Shown here: piece by piece, positions 8,967 to 16,849 of the stretch
Layout of the letters: each line of letters starts with the position of its first letter
Position numbering within the stretch: position 1 is the first letter of the stretch
Source: Bacteroidales bacterium
GTDB taxonomy: Bacteria > Bacteroidota > Bacteroidia > Bacteroidales > UBA4417
DNA: 27,945 bases
NCBI GenBank assembly: GCA_016707785.1
Contig: JADJGZ010000039.1
Span: 1 to 27,945, forward strand
Direction of reading: 5' to 3'
Made by a program: the position numbers and the translations under genes
The notes under the pieces: generated by a model
What the model saw: the letters and a program-made list of their open reading frames with translations, nothing else
Database searches by the model: none
Told to the model about the DNA's origin: nothing

Positions 8967-9584
8967 ATGATTGACAAAAGAAGAATAATAGATTTCGATT
9001 ATGATAAGGATGAGAGATTATCTTGTCTTTCGGATACTGAAATCATCGTAGAATTCTCAACGACCTTAAGTGACTTATATCCTCATTTAATCAAATTACT
9101 TTGTCATTGCTATGATCCATATGACGAGGTTGTTATGAACCTATTCTATAATCTAATCTATTCAACCTTATCTAGCAAATATGGAGTAAAAATAAACTAC
9201 AAAGAAACGCACACTTACGGATTTACACTACACCGCTATCATTTGATCAATCATATTCAGGTATCACCAAAATCATTTCCTTTAAAATGTATCATTAATA
9301 ACGTAGTATCATATCTACAAAAAGAAGATCTTTCAAATAAAGAGTTAATTTTCATTCAGTTTGGTGATACCAAAAACTTCCTTACTAGTGGAGAAGATCA
9401 GATTAATATAGAAACAGTAAATTTCGACTATTCTGAGTTATGTATTGTTGATAATAAAAGTGGATTACGATTTAGAGGCCAGCCATCCTTATGGGTTAAA
9501 AATGAATTAGTTGATTATGAACTGGTCCTAGAAACTTATGATGATGAAGAACATAAATACTATCTGGACAAGTATGCTGATTAA
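8967..9584 (+). CDS. Unknown 205-residue protein
   Basis: An ATG at 8967 follows the intergenic element by a short leader. The 205-residue protein is acidic, with no signal peptide or clear membrane segment; a hydrophobic stretch around LYPHLIKLLCHCYDPYDEVV looks like a buried helix. A later part with alternating strands (ELIFIQFGDTKNF, VNFDYSELCIVDNKSGLRFRGQ) suggests an alpha/beta fold. No family is recognised. The downstream ATG at 9574 lies inside its last codons, so the two form a translationally coupled pair enclosed by repeat elements on both sides. A toxin-immunity or defence pair would fit the setting, but nothing in the residues shows it. Confidence 0.7.
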   Translation: MIDKRRIIDFDYDKDERLSCLSDTEIIVEFSTTLSDLYPHLIKLLCHCYDPYDEVVMNLFYNLIYSTLSSKYGVKINYKETHTYGFTLHRYHLINHIQVSPKSFPLKCIINNVVSYLQKEDLSNKELIFIQFGDTKNFLTSGEDQINIETVNFDYSELCIVDNKSGLRFRGQPSLWVKNELVDYELVLETYDDEEHKYYLDKYAD

Positions 9585-9915
9585 TATCTTGATCGATAAT
9601 GTTCAAAAACAGATAAATAAGAATGAATCAAAGACCGTAATAGATGATGAATCTCAAATAATTTATTTTTTTAATTCTAAGTATTCACTAACAGTTAAAA
9701 ACTGTGCTGATACTTTCGGAATAAACCTTTCTTTGAAAATTGACTCCCTGGGGAAAGTAACTTTAGGTTCAATAAATCCAAAAATTCCTGCAGCATTTGA
9801 AAAGGAAGTTAATATTGTAATTAATAAAATTGATAGGGTTAATCATTTTACCAATAGAACTCTAGATTTTGAATATCGTGTTTGGTGCACTGAAGAACTG
9901 GATTATAAAAAATAA
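9574..9915 (+). CDS. Unknown 113-residue protein
   Basis: The chosen start is the ATG at 9574 (MLINILIDNVQKQ), overlapping the previous gene's end by 11 bases. A run of three ATGs at 9538 in the same frame is possible, but it would overlap by 47 bases. The protein is small and soluble, with strands SQIIYFFNSKYSLTV and GINLSLKIDSLGKVTLG, then a helix FEKEVNIVINKID and a C-terminal FEYRVWCTEEL. No signal peptide or known motif is seen. Coupling to the 205-residue gene implies a shared function. Confidence 0.6.
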   Translation: MLINILIDNVQKQINKNESKTVIDDESQIIYFFNSKYSLTVKNCADTFGINLSLKIDSLGKVTLGSINPKIPAAFEKEVNIVINKIDRVNHFTNRTLDFEYRVWCTEELDYKK

Positions 9916-10096
9916 AACATTGCCTAACACGGTCAATAAAGTAAATAAGTTCGTCACGCTTTTTATACTCAAACGCAATGAATTTGCCCCAAATGGGAGC
10001 CTTTGTTTCAAAGCAATATTTATGCAGATTGAGTTATGCCGGGGCGCACAGGTATCCTCCGCCAGCCGGCGGATCGCAAAATGATTCAGCAACGGC
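9916..10096. other. Intergenic element after the gene pair
   Basis: This begins shortly after the stop with GCCTAAC (9920-9926), a string seen again at 18285-18291 after repeat B. It contains short inverted words and the 10034-10100 palindrome. No coding frame is convincing; frames crossing here on both strands have no family pattern. Confidence 0.4.
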
Positions 10097-10100
10097 ATAA
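10034..10100. repeat. 67-bp palindrome with inner GC hairpin
   Basis: Outer arms TTATGCCG (10034-10041) and CGGCATAA (10093-10100) are perfect inverted copies. Inside, TCCGCC-AGCC-GGCGGA (10058-10073) forms a tight GC-rich hairpin. The coding homology of the next gene fragment begins right at the right outer arm. Confidence 0.6.
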
Positions 10101-10291
10101 TTGGTTTGGTTGACAATGCAGGAAATATAGAAATGCGTTACCACCAGGTAAAGGACAAAGACGAATTGATGACAGGAATTTGCGTATCAAAACCAGAATT
10201 TCTGGTAAATGGAAAAATTCGCCTTCACGAAAATTGGGAATGGACCTCTGGTGATAAATCAAAAGGAATATCAATATTAGAAGAACTATAA
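10097..10291 (+). pseudogene. 5'-truncated small conserved protein ('N-acetylglutamate synthase'-like)
   Basis: The reading IIGLVDNAGNIEMRYHQVKD, then DELMTGICVSKPE, NGKIRLHENWEW and TSGDKSKGISILEEL matches, from memory, the last ~60 residues of a ~105-residue Bacteroidota protein usually named n-acetylglutamate synthase. The first ~45 residues are absent: a stop in frame at 10082 and a palindrome arm lie where they should be. A TTG at 10106 is the only local start. It is followed 11 bases later by the OsmC gene, so the fragment may once have headed that operon. The annotated enzyme name of this family is itself poorly supported. Confidence 0.6.
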
Positions 10292-10302
10292 AATAATACC
10301 TA

Positions 10303-10773
10303 ATGACACACGAACACAACTACAAACTAACTGCGGTATGGACCGGTAATAAAGGTGAAGGAACAAGAAATGTACGAACCTACGATCGTAGCCACACAAT
10401 TACAATTCAAGGTAAACCAGATTTATTTCTAACCACTGACAATGCTGCTGTTGGAGATAAATCAAAATTGAATCCTGAAGATTTACTGGTTTCTGCCATT
10501 TCATCATGCCATATGCTTTCCTACTTGTATGCATGTGCAATGGAAGGAATTGAAATTACTGCCTATACCGACAATGCCACAGGTATTATGATTGAAAAGG
10601 CAAATGGTGGTGGAAGTTTCAAAGAAGTAACTTTGAATCCAATTTGTTTCGTCGCAAATGAAAATATGGTAGAGAAAGCCATCGATCTGCATCACAAAGC
10701 TCATGAAATATGTTATATAGCCAACTCAGTAAATTTTGAAGTAAAGTGTAATCCAACCTGCAAAGTTCAATAA
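10303..10773 (+). CDS. OsmC-family peroxiredoxin-like protein
   Basis: A complete 156-residue OsmC/Ohr-type protein, which reduces organic hydroperoxides with two thiols in the cytoplasm. The two redox cysteines are present: C69 in SAISSCHMLSYLYAC and C137 in HKAHEICYIANSVNF, the second followed by the usual asparagine. The N-terminal strand region YKLTAVWTGNKGEGTRN and the LNPEDLLVSAISSCHM helix start fit the family, and the length is typical. C78 and C115 are additional. The ATG at 10303 is 11 bases after the truncated upstream gene and the stop is 8 bases before the carbon-nitrogen hydrolase, so these were one transcript. It is closer to the general OsmC branch than to Ohr by eye; substrate unknown. 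Confidence 0.9.
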   Translation: MTHEHNYKLTAVWTGNKGEGTRNVRTYDRSHTITIQGKPDLFLTTDNAAVGDKSKLNPEDLLVSAISSCHMLSYLYACAMEGIEITAYTDNATGIMIEKANGGGSFKEVTLNPICFVANENMVEKAIDLHHKAHEICYIANSVNFEVKCNPTCKVQ

Positions 10774-10781
10774 AGAATCAT

Positions 10782-11523
10782 ATGAAAATTTGCATAGCCC
10801 AAACAGAACCGATAACAGGAAATGTTTCTGCCAACATTGAAGCACACAAAAGATGTATTGAGCTTGCATTGACATTTAGTGCAGAAGCAATTTTTTTCCC
10901 TGAGTTATCATTAACGGGTTATGGACCGGAACTCGCTCAAAAACTGGCGACTAATCAAAATGATAATCGTTTAGACATTTTTCAAGAAATAAGTAACAAC
11001 TACAATGTCATTATCGGGCTTGGGTTGCCGACTACAACTGAATCAAAACCAAAAATAAGTATGATAATCTTTGAACCTAAAAAACCAAGACTTACTTATT
11101 CAAAACAACAACTACATTCGGACGAATTTCCATACTTTGAAAATGGTGTTGGACAAGTAATAATCACAACGAATGATACTCATATTGCACTGGCAATTTG
11201 TTATGAAAGTTTACAACCGGCACATTCTGAAAACGCTTTCAAGCTTGGTGCTAACCTTTATTTAGCAAGCGTTGCAAAATCAGCCAATGGAATTGAAAAA
11301 GCATTATATCCATTATCCGAAAGTGGCCAAGCAATTTGCAATGCCAGTATTAATGTCAAACTGTGTAGGTTTTTGCGACAATTTTTTAAGTGTTGGAAAA
11401 AGTTCTGTCTGGACAAAAGAGGGGAAATTAGTTGGACAACTTGACGAAAAATCGGAAGGAATTTTAATTTTTGATACAGAAACAGAAGAAGTAATTGAAA
11501 GAATAATAAAAAACAACCACTAG
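10782..11523 (+). pseudogene. Carbon-nitrogen hydrolase, frameshifted
   Basis: A nitrilase-superfamily amidohydrolase that cleaves C-N bonds through a Glu-Lys-Cys triad. All three residues are seen: E41 in FFPELSLTGYG, K108 in TYSKQQLH and C140 in ALAICYES. After EKALY the frame departs from the family. The expected continuation (HYPKVAKQFAMPVLMSNCVG...) runs in another frame from about 11308 to the stop at 11521-11523. One extra C at 11310-11311 explains it. Uncorrected, the product ends at 11444 with an unrelated basic tail of ~40 residues. The corrected length is about 247 residues, normal for short members. It follows the OsmC gene by 8 bases. Decay or a sequencing error are both possible. 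Confidence 0.82.
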
Positions 11524-11722
11524 TTGAATAGGTAAGGCTAAATTTCACCCCCTTATCCTCTCACAGAACAATATCTTTATAAAAGCATCGGGACAAGTGT
11601 GAACCTCCCGATTCATTCGGCTCATATTATGGGTCGATGTAGCAGGTTAATTGAAAATCTGATTCCTGGCGATAAATAAGGATATCGCTTACACACCTCT
11701 CTCAAACAATATACATTTAAAG
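11524..11722 (-). mobile_element. Group II intron 3' end remnant (copy 1)
   Basis: On the minus strand this reads a decayed end of an intron reverse transcriptase (RYPYLF near 11690), then a domain V-like segment with GAGCCGAATGAATCGGGAGG, TTCTGTGAGAGG and GGTGAAATTT, and a terminal CTTACCTATTCAAC. The same order of words occurs at 13080-13280. It starts one base after the hydrolase stop. An IS1182 remnant replaces what should lie upstream in the intron, so nothing more of the reverse transcriptase is left. Confidence 0.65.
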
Positions 11723-11734
11723 ATAATTTTAAAC

Positions 11735-11885
11735 CTCCTGTATCCCATAAAACAAAATGGCAACTCTTTCGAACTTATTCACTTTTTACAATCTTTTATC
11801 ATCCAATTCACCAATTTCCGTAATTTTAAGCTGATATACGGATTAAAGCCCGGGTTTGAGATGGGTTATTAGACGAACTGACGTT
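11735..11885 (+). mobile_element. Decayed right end of a second IS1182 copy
   Basis: It aligns by eye to 2154-2310 of the complete IS: AAACCTCCTGT, then TGGCAACTC, TTCACTTTTTACA, TAATTTTAAGCTGATAT and the terminal AGACGAACTGACGTT, with many substitutions. Only the last ~150 bp of the element remain, without an intact reading frame. It lies between group II intron remnant 1 and the truncated ATPase gene. Confidence 0.75.
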
Positions 11886-11984
11886 GTAGCCAATGGTAAC
11901 AAAAGCTACCTGTGGGAGACGCAGGACTTCTTCATATGTCTAACATTAATATATTATCTGTGGTATAGGATAGTGCCTTAATAA

Positions 11985-13073
11985 CTACTTCACTTTTCAG
12001 AATTATCAAAACATGCAAAATTTGCAAGTTTTGATAATATATTTTGTCATATTTATTTTGAGATAAAGAAAAAGATTCAGCCCAATAAAACCAATTTCAT
12101 TATTTTAGACGAAGTACAAAATATATCTCTTTTCGAAAAATTAGTGGATGGACTTTATGCTACGGAAAATACTGATATTTACATTACCGGGTCAAATGCA
12201 TTTTTACTGAGTAGCGAATTGGCAACCATATTGAGTGGTCGTTATGTAGAAATTTCAATTTTGCCTTTTTCTTTCAAAGAATACCTGACAGCGCGCAAAA
12301 TCGACATAGGAAACAAGTACCTCAATTACGAAGCCTTGTTTTTTGATTTTGTCAATGAAACATCATTACCCAAGGGTGTGGAATTGCGAGAAAGCGGTTT
12401 TGACAAAATATATGAATATCTTGAAGCCATTTATACCACAATAATAGAAAAAGACATCACACAACGACACCAAATAAACGATAAACGTGCTTTTGCTAAC
12501 ATTGTAAAATTCGTTGCTTCCAATCTTGGAAACGCACTTTCACCAGGCAATATTTCGAATACGCTCAAACAAGATGGACAAAACATACATCACTCTACAG
12601 TAGAAAAATACCTGGATTATCTGGTTACAAGTTTTGTGTTTTACAAAGTAAATCGCTTCGACCTGAAAGGTAAAAAACAATTAGCAACGCAAGAAAAATA
12701 TTATTTAGTGGATGTGGGGTTACTGAATATTTTGGTGGGTAAAGACCGAATTACAGATAGAGGGCATATTTTAGAAAATATTGTTTATTTAGAATTATTA
12801 CGCAGAGGCAATAAAGTTTGGACAGGAACTGCCCGAAATACAGAAGTGGACTTCGTGTGTAAAAACCCAACAGGAGAAATCGAATACTATCAAGTAGCCT
12901 GGCAAATGACAAATGAAAGCACTATAGAACGTGAGTTTGGATCATTAGAAAAAATCAAAGATAACTATCCGAAATATTTGCTCACAACAGATTCTTTTAC
13001 ACAAAACCGAAGTGGCATAAGGCATATGAATGTTTTTAATTGGCTACTTGAAACAATCATTAAGACAGAATAA
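11985..13073 (+). pseudogene. 5'-truncated DUF4143-type ATPase
   Basis: The frame is open from 11985; the first start-like codon is a GTG at 12144, but family-like sequence begins earlier, near 12045 (FEIKKKIQPNKTNFIILDEVQNI). Walker B (IILDEVQ) and sensor 1 (YITGSNA), then the SGRYVEISILPFSFKEYL block, identify the AAA ATPase half. The C-terminal half with NTLKQDGQNIHHSTVEKYLDYL and the nuclease-like LLRRGNKVWTG...EVDFV segment is the DUF4143 region. The Walker A P-loop and the first ~80 residues are missing, and no alternative frame upstream supplies them, so ATPase function is lost. Between the IS remnant end (11885) and 11985 nothing is recognised. The gene stops just before group II remnant 2. 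Confidence 0.8.
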
Positions 13074-13079
13074 CCACTA

Positions 13080-13500
13080 GTCAAAATCGGGCAGGTAAGG
13101 GGGAATTTCACCCCAAAACCTCTCTCAGAACCGTATCCCGTTAAAAGGACCGGAGCAGGCAGTGAACTCCCGATTCATGAGGTTCATATTATGTGGTCAA
13201 TTTAGCAGGTTAATCGATAACCCAATTCTCAGTGATAAAATAAATATGGATACCTTTTACAAACCTATCTCAACCATTGTATAGCATTTACTTCGATCCT
13301 TTTAAACGTTTGTATTTCTTAGGTATCCTTTTTATTATTCTATAGTTTAGGTAGTAAAAGACTGGTTGCAAACTTTTGCTACTGATCATTTCGTAATAAA
13401 AAACCCAGCCCCGAATTCTGAGATTTAGAAGAACGGCCAAATCCTGGAAGTATTGCAGTTCTTCAATAAAAATTGATATTTTCAAATGAATATGCAGGTT
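13080..13500 (-). mobile_element. Group II intron 3' end remnant (copy 2)
   Basis: On the minus strand a reverse transcriptase C-terminus (to about 13202) is followed by a domain V-like block (GAACCTCATGAATCGGGAG, TACGGTTCTGAGAGAGG) and GGGGTGAAATTCCCCCTTACC. This order, ORF end then domain V then domain VI, is that of bacterial group II introns. The 5' ribozyme part and most of the ORF are absent. AACCACTAGT lies directly beside the intron 3' end here (13073-13082) and also at copy 1 (11515-11524). Confidence 0.7.
13202..13485 (-). pseudogene. Group II intron reverse transcriptase/maturase fragment
   Basis: The minus-strand reading LRIRGWVFYYEMISSKSLQPVF..LNYRIIKRIPKKYKRLKGSK matches the maturase (domain X/GIIM) pattern RGW-YY ... 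LN ... KKYKR of group II intron proteins. A stop at 13288 is followed, with frame changes, by YPYLFYH-stop-ELG, which fits the family's usual last residues (LFxHW) with TGG changed to TGA. All polymerase motifs (including YADD) are absent. Only the last ~85 residues remain, with at least one frameshift and a nonsense change. Confidence 0.72.
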
Positions 13501-13590
13501 GTTTAATTATATTTGGGCTTATATTAGTTATAAACAGATGTAAGGACTTTCGGATATCTGAATATATCTGTCATTATTCGGATATAAATA

Positions 13591-13717
13591 CGTTGTGTGC
13601 TACCCAATAGCCGAAAATTAAACATTCAACCATAATTGAAACGAAAAAAGCCCACCGCACAAAGCAAAAGTTTGCCAGCCCTCCCCGCATACCATCCCTT
13701 CGCCACCAAACACTTGC
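13591..13717. repeat. Repeat B, copy 1
   Basis: It runs from CGTTGTGTGCTACC to CCAAACACTTGC. Shared with copy 2 at 18144-18272 are CGTTGTG, TAAACATTC, TAATTGAAA, GCCCACCGCACAAA, GCAAAAGTTTGCCAGCCC, CCCTTCGC and CCAAACACTTGC, with small indels. It is non-coding and lies upstream of a gene pair for exported proteins, as does copy 2. Confidence 0.8.
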
Positions 13718-14009
13718 ATCCTTGCTTCCCTAATTCATTTAAGTTTATAATTTACTCTTGATCGTTAAATTTTTTTATTCGATAAAAATAAATTCTCCAA
13801 TTTGTGTTTCACTGAATATGTTGTATCTTTAATGAAAATTTTATATAGCGTATTATTCACCTTATTTAGATACTTATTTATGTGATTTACCATATATTTT
13901 ACAAAAAAGAAAGGAGGTAAATTCAGGATAAACTTGTTTTCATCTTTTGAAGGCACCTTAAAATAGAGTGTCCTTAGTAGTATTAATTTTTAACTTAATT
14001 CTTATTCTA
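13718..14009. other. AT-rich leader region, no gene
   Basis: Strongly AT-rich spacer between repeat B and the lipoprotein gene. A minus-strand open frame at 13765-13956 has only a GTG start and low-complexity composition, so I do not call it. No promoter box was clear enough to place. Confidence 0.4.
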
Positions 14010-14975
14010 ATGAAAAGCATTCAATTTTTGCTTTTAGCTACAGTATTACTTTGCTGTGCAATTTCTTGTAATAAAGAGGAAAAAGCTGATACTCTGTATA
14101 ATGAAATTAAACAGAATCCAAAAGTAGCCCAGCGTCTACAACATTTTAAGCAATCTCTCCAATTTAAAAGCACAGACACAATAAGTGTCGATAGTGCTGA
14201 ATGGTATCTTGAAGGACTTATTAATTACGAGAAGGCCAATAATGATCATCAAATAATTAATCTCGAGTTTTTTAAGGATTCATTACCAGTCATTTCTGAA
14301 GATGGAAGGGTTAGCATCGAGCAAATGGAAAGCGCCTATGCATACTTTACTCAAAAAGTAGATGAAGCCATTGCTTCTAAGAATGACCCTAACTATATGA
14401 TGGATATGATTGATCTAAATTTTAAAGAAAGTCAATCCAATAGTAACGGAACGATAACAATTGAAATGAATGCATCTCTTGGATTACATTATATTGGTTC
14501 CTATATTGCTTTTGAAATTACTGATTACTGGTATTGGGGTTGGGACATGGGGAAATGTGGTCAATACCAAGGACAGGGTACTGGTCAAGATGCAGCAGAT
14601 CAATTGGAATATAGATTCAATCATCCTTCCTATAGGTTGGGCCCTGGTTATTTTTTAACTGACGTTGATTTAATTTCCACAGTTCCGGGCGAATATTATG
14701 ACGCCAATAATCCAGGTCCCTATGAGCCAAGAAAGATATTCTACGCAAATGGTTATGGACAAAATCCTCCTTCTGAACCTTGTTTGGCTCCAGATGAACT
14801 TAATTTTTATCTAAGTACATTTAGTTACGTCATGAATGATAAAAAACCTGTTGGAAAAACATTCAAAAGTGTTGATGTAATTGATGATTTTATTCCTGCT
14901 ATGACCACTTGGTATAGATTTCACCTATATCATTTATATTATGCAACATATGTTCCCGACCCAGGTGGCCACTAA
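14010..14975 (+). CDS. Lipoprotein of unknown function
   Basis: 321 residues from the ATG at 14010. The frame is open upstream to 13968, but the start at 14010 places a normal lipoprotein signal at the N-terminus: MKSIQFLLLATVLLCCAISC with the lipid-modified cysteine C20 after AIS. The mature protein begins NKEEKADT, so it is anchored in a membrane facing periplasm or outside. The N-terminal half is helical and charged (KVAQRLQHFKQSL; IEQMESAYAYFTQKV). The C-terminal half is rich in aromatic residues and glycine (DYWYWGWDMGKCGQYQGQGTG; YRLGPGYFLTDVD). No family is recognised. A strong hairpin follows its stop, and the next gene starts 73 bases on. Confidence 0.8.
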   Translation: MKSIQFLLLATVLLCCAISCNKEEKADTLYNEIKQNPKVAQRLQHFKQSLQFKSTDTISVDSAEWYLEGLINYEKANNDHQIINLEFFKDSLPVISEDGRVSIEQMESAYAYFTQKVDEAIASKNDPNYMMDMIDLNFKESQSNSNGTITIEMNASLGLHYIGSYIAFEITDYWYWGWDMGKCGQYQGQGTGQDAADQLEYRFNHPSYRLGPGYFLTDVDLISTVPGEYYDANNPGPYEPRKIFYANGYGQNPPSEPCLAPDELNFYLSTFSYVMNDKKPVGKTFKSVDVIDDFIPAMTTWYRFHLYHLYYATYVPDPGGH

Positions 14976-14983
14976 TTATTCCG

Positions 14984-15015
14984 AGACTTAGGGTTAGCTT
15001 GCTAACCCTAAGTCT
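14984..15015 (+). terminator. Perfect hairpin after the lipoprotein gene
   Basis: AGACTTAGGGTTAGC and GCTAACCCTAAGTCT are perfect 15-bp arms separated by TT. No T-run follows, so it may be a bidirectional structure or an mRNA-stabilising hairpin rather than a classical intrinsic terminator. Confidence 0.6.
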
Positions 15016-15048
15016 TAGTAAAATAGAAACAAATAGCACTAGAAAAAT

Positions 15049-16539
15049 ATGAGAATTCTAACCATTATACTAGCTATTTTTATTGAATGTAACTCTGTTT
15101 ATGCACAAAGTTCCTTCTTCACTTATTACCCATCTAATACATATGAATACTCTTATTCAGCTATTGAAACATTAGAAGGATATTTTATAATAACAGGACT
15201 GATTCAAATTCCTGACGGAAATAGCCCAGAACAAGCATATACAATGAAAATTGAACAATCCGGCGAAAAAATATCCGAATTAATAGAGCCGATAGCTGGT
15301 GATACTACTATGAACAATGTTTTTATTGTTGCTCCTCCACAAGAACCCAATAACTATTTTCTTATTACCAATAAGTTTTATTTATCACAAACTGGTGAAT
15401 ATTGCCAGAGTGTAAATCTTCGTAGAATTAACGACGACCTTCAAATTATTTCATCCAAATCTTTCCTTTCCAATCCTAACAATTATATTTTACCTCAAGC
15501 ATATTCGATTGTTGAGGATAGTGTATTGTATATATTATCAAGTGCGTTTCTGTATCTTCCAAATTTTCAACCAATAGGCTGGTCAGTTACAAAATATAAT
15601 TTTGAACCTGATAGTTTAGCTACGTATAATTATTATCCAACTTATTATTCTTCTGTTCCATTTGGATTATTATTCAATCCTAAATCAAATTCAATAAAAT
15701 GCTTTGATGGAATGGGTTATCTATCAACTTTAGTCACTAATTTAAATAAAAACCTCAACTTCATTAATACTGCATCTTTGCCTTCTCTTGTCACAACAGC
15801 TTGTGCCTCATATTATACTGATTCTTCTTATTTATTAACCGGTGTTGTAAATAACCTTCTCAATGTTAAACAACACCTCATTATTCATAAAATAAATTCT
15901 GGAGATGAAGTCTTGAAAAATTTGGAATATTATAATAGTCAGGACACAATACTTTATGGGGGAGCAGTTAAAAATACTGTTGTTATTGGCGATAAGATAT
16001 TTGTAGTTGGTAATTATAATGTTAATCCGTCACAATGGCCTTGGCAAAACTCCCCCACTTGGATTCAGATTACTCGCATAGATTCCGGATTGAATATTAT
16101 TGATCATCATTTTTATGGTGGAGATGCCTTTTATATGCCTTACAATATAATAGCTACCTCTGATGGTGGTGCCTTAATTACTGGCAACCGCTATGATTAT
16201 CATTACCCTGATATAAAAAAATACCACATTTTTGCCTTGAAAGTGAATTCTGAAGGGCTGATTACTGAAATACCTGAAGATGCTTCTTGGCAGATTTCTG
16301 ACGCAATTGTTTGCCCCAATCCAGGCAATGAATATTTTGATGCTATTGTAGGCATTCAGCATCCGACATCAACTCTTTACGTTTATGATATGAACGGGAA
16401 ACTAGTCTTTAAGAATAAATTAAACCAGGTGACTAGTCGTATTAAAACCGGATCTCTTCCGTATGGCACATATCTCTATAAGTTTGTATCCAAGAATAAA
16501 GTCATTGGAAATGGCAAGTGGATAAAAATGCGAGATTAG
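15049..16539 (+). CDS. Secreted protein with T9SS type A sorting domain
   Basis: 496 residues with a Sec signal peptide (MRILTIILAIFIECNSVYAQ, cut before SS) and a C-terminal Por_Secre_tail-type domain of about 75 residues. That domain runs VCPNPGNEYFDAIVG, then STLYVYDMNGKLVF and LPYGTYLYKFVS, ending NGKWIKMRD. The protein is therefore exported across the inner membrane and carried over the outer membrane by the type IX system. The middle part (about 25-410) has recurrent beta-rich stretches (GYFIITGLIQI, KIFVVGNYNV, SDGGALITGNRY) typical of a beta-propeller-like surface protein, with no catalytic motif seen. It pairs with the upstream lipoprotein, although a hairpin separates them. Repeat A copy 1 follows the stop. 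Confidence 0.87.
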   Translation: MRILTIILAIFIECNSVYAQSSFFTYYPSNTYEYSYSAIETLEGYFIITGLIQIPDGNSPEQAYTMKIEQSGEKISELIEPIAGDTTMNNVFIVAPPQEPNNYFLITNKFYLSQTGEYCQSVNLRRINDDLQIISSKSFLSNPNNYILPQAYSIVEDSVLYILSSAFLYLPNFQPIGWSVTKYNFEPDSLATYNYYPTYYSSVPFGLLFNPKSNSIKCFDGMGYLSTLVTNLNKNLNFINTASLPSLVTTACASYYTDSSYLLTGVVNNLLNVKQHLIIHKINSGDEVLKNLEYYNSQDTILYGGAVKNTVVIGDKIFVVGNYNVNPSQWPWQNSPTWIQITRIDSGLNIIDHHFYGGDAFYMPYNIIATSDGGALITGNRYDYHYPDIKKYHIFALKVNSEGLITEIPEDASWQISDAIVCPNPGNEYFDAIVGIQHPTSTLYVYDMNGKLVFKNKLNQVTSRIKTGSLPYGTYLYKFVSKNKVIGNGKWIKMRD

Positions 16540-16563
16540 TTTTCTTCGAAGCATATACCTTAA

Positions 16564-16750
16564 GCTTTCAGGCACATGTCACAAACGCACAAGGCCAGCC
16601 CGCAATTCTAATTTGTGGCAAGAGCCTTCCAGCCCGCCACGACTCTATTTTTAAAAATTTTTGCAGATAATAAAAGAAAAAAGAGTAAATATAACAGTAT
16701 CGGAAGTACCGGGCAGCACACAACCCGGGCTAAGCGATCATGGCTTTGCC
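16564..16750. repeat. Repeat A, copy 1 (interrupted downstream by IS3)
   Basis: Left block 16564-16638 (75 bp) matches 22839-22913 with two differences, and right block 16711-16750 (40 bp) matches 22984-23023 exactly. The 72-bp spacer between them is AT-rich and unrelated to the 70-bp spacer of copy 2. The left block holds an inner pair, TGTCACAAA / TTTGTGGCA here and the perfect TGCCACAAA / TTTGTGGCA in copy 2. The repeat continues to the IS3 left end and resumes at 18113. Confidence 0.88.
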
Positions 16751-16849
16751 CACCGCACTTGGCCCACAAACAATATTCTACTCCCCATTTCTTAGACCAG
16801 AGAATGTCTTTTCTTAATTGAAATTAAGAGGTTTGATGTTGTTGTAATT

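Noticed and set aside
8572..10100. A classical integron cassette array
   Set aside because: GCCTAAC fits the R'' box, but no matching GTTRRRY box at the right spacing was found and no integrase gene is in the window; kept only as a hypothesis of cassette-like elements.
13765..13956. Minus-strand open frame of 63 codons
   Set aside because: Only a GTG start, no visible ribosome-binding site, AT-driven composition, no recognisable family.
16615..16821. Short open frame across repeat A copy 1
   Set aside because: It is made of repeat and IS3 end sequence and is not conserved as a frame in copy 2.
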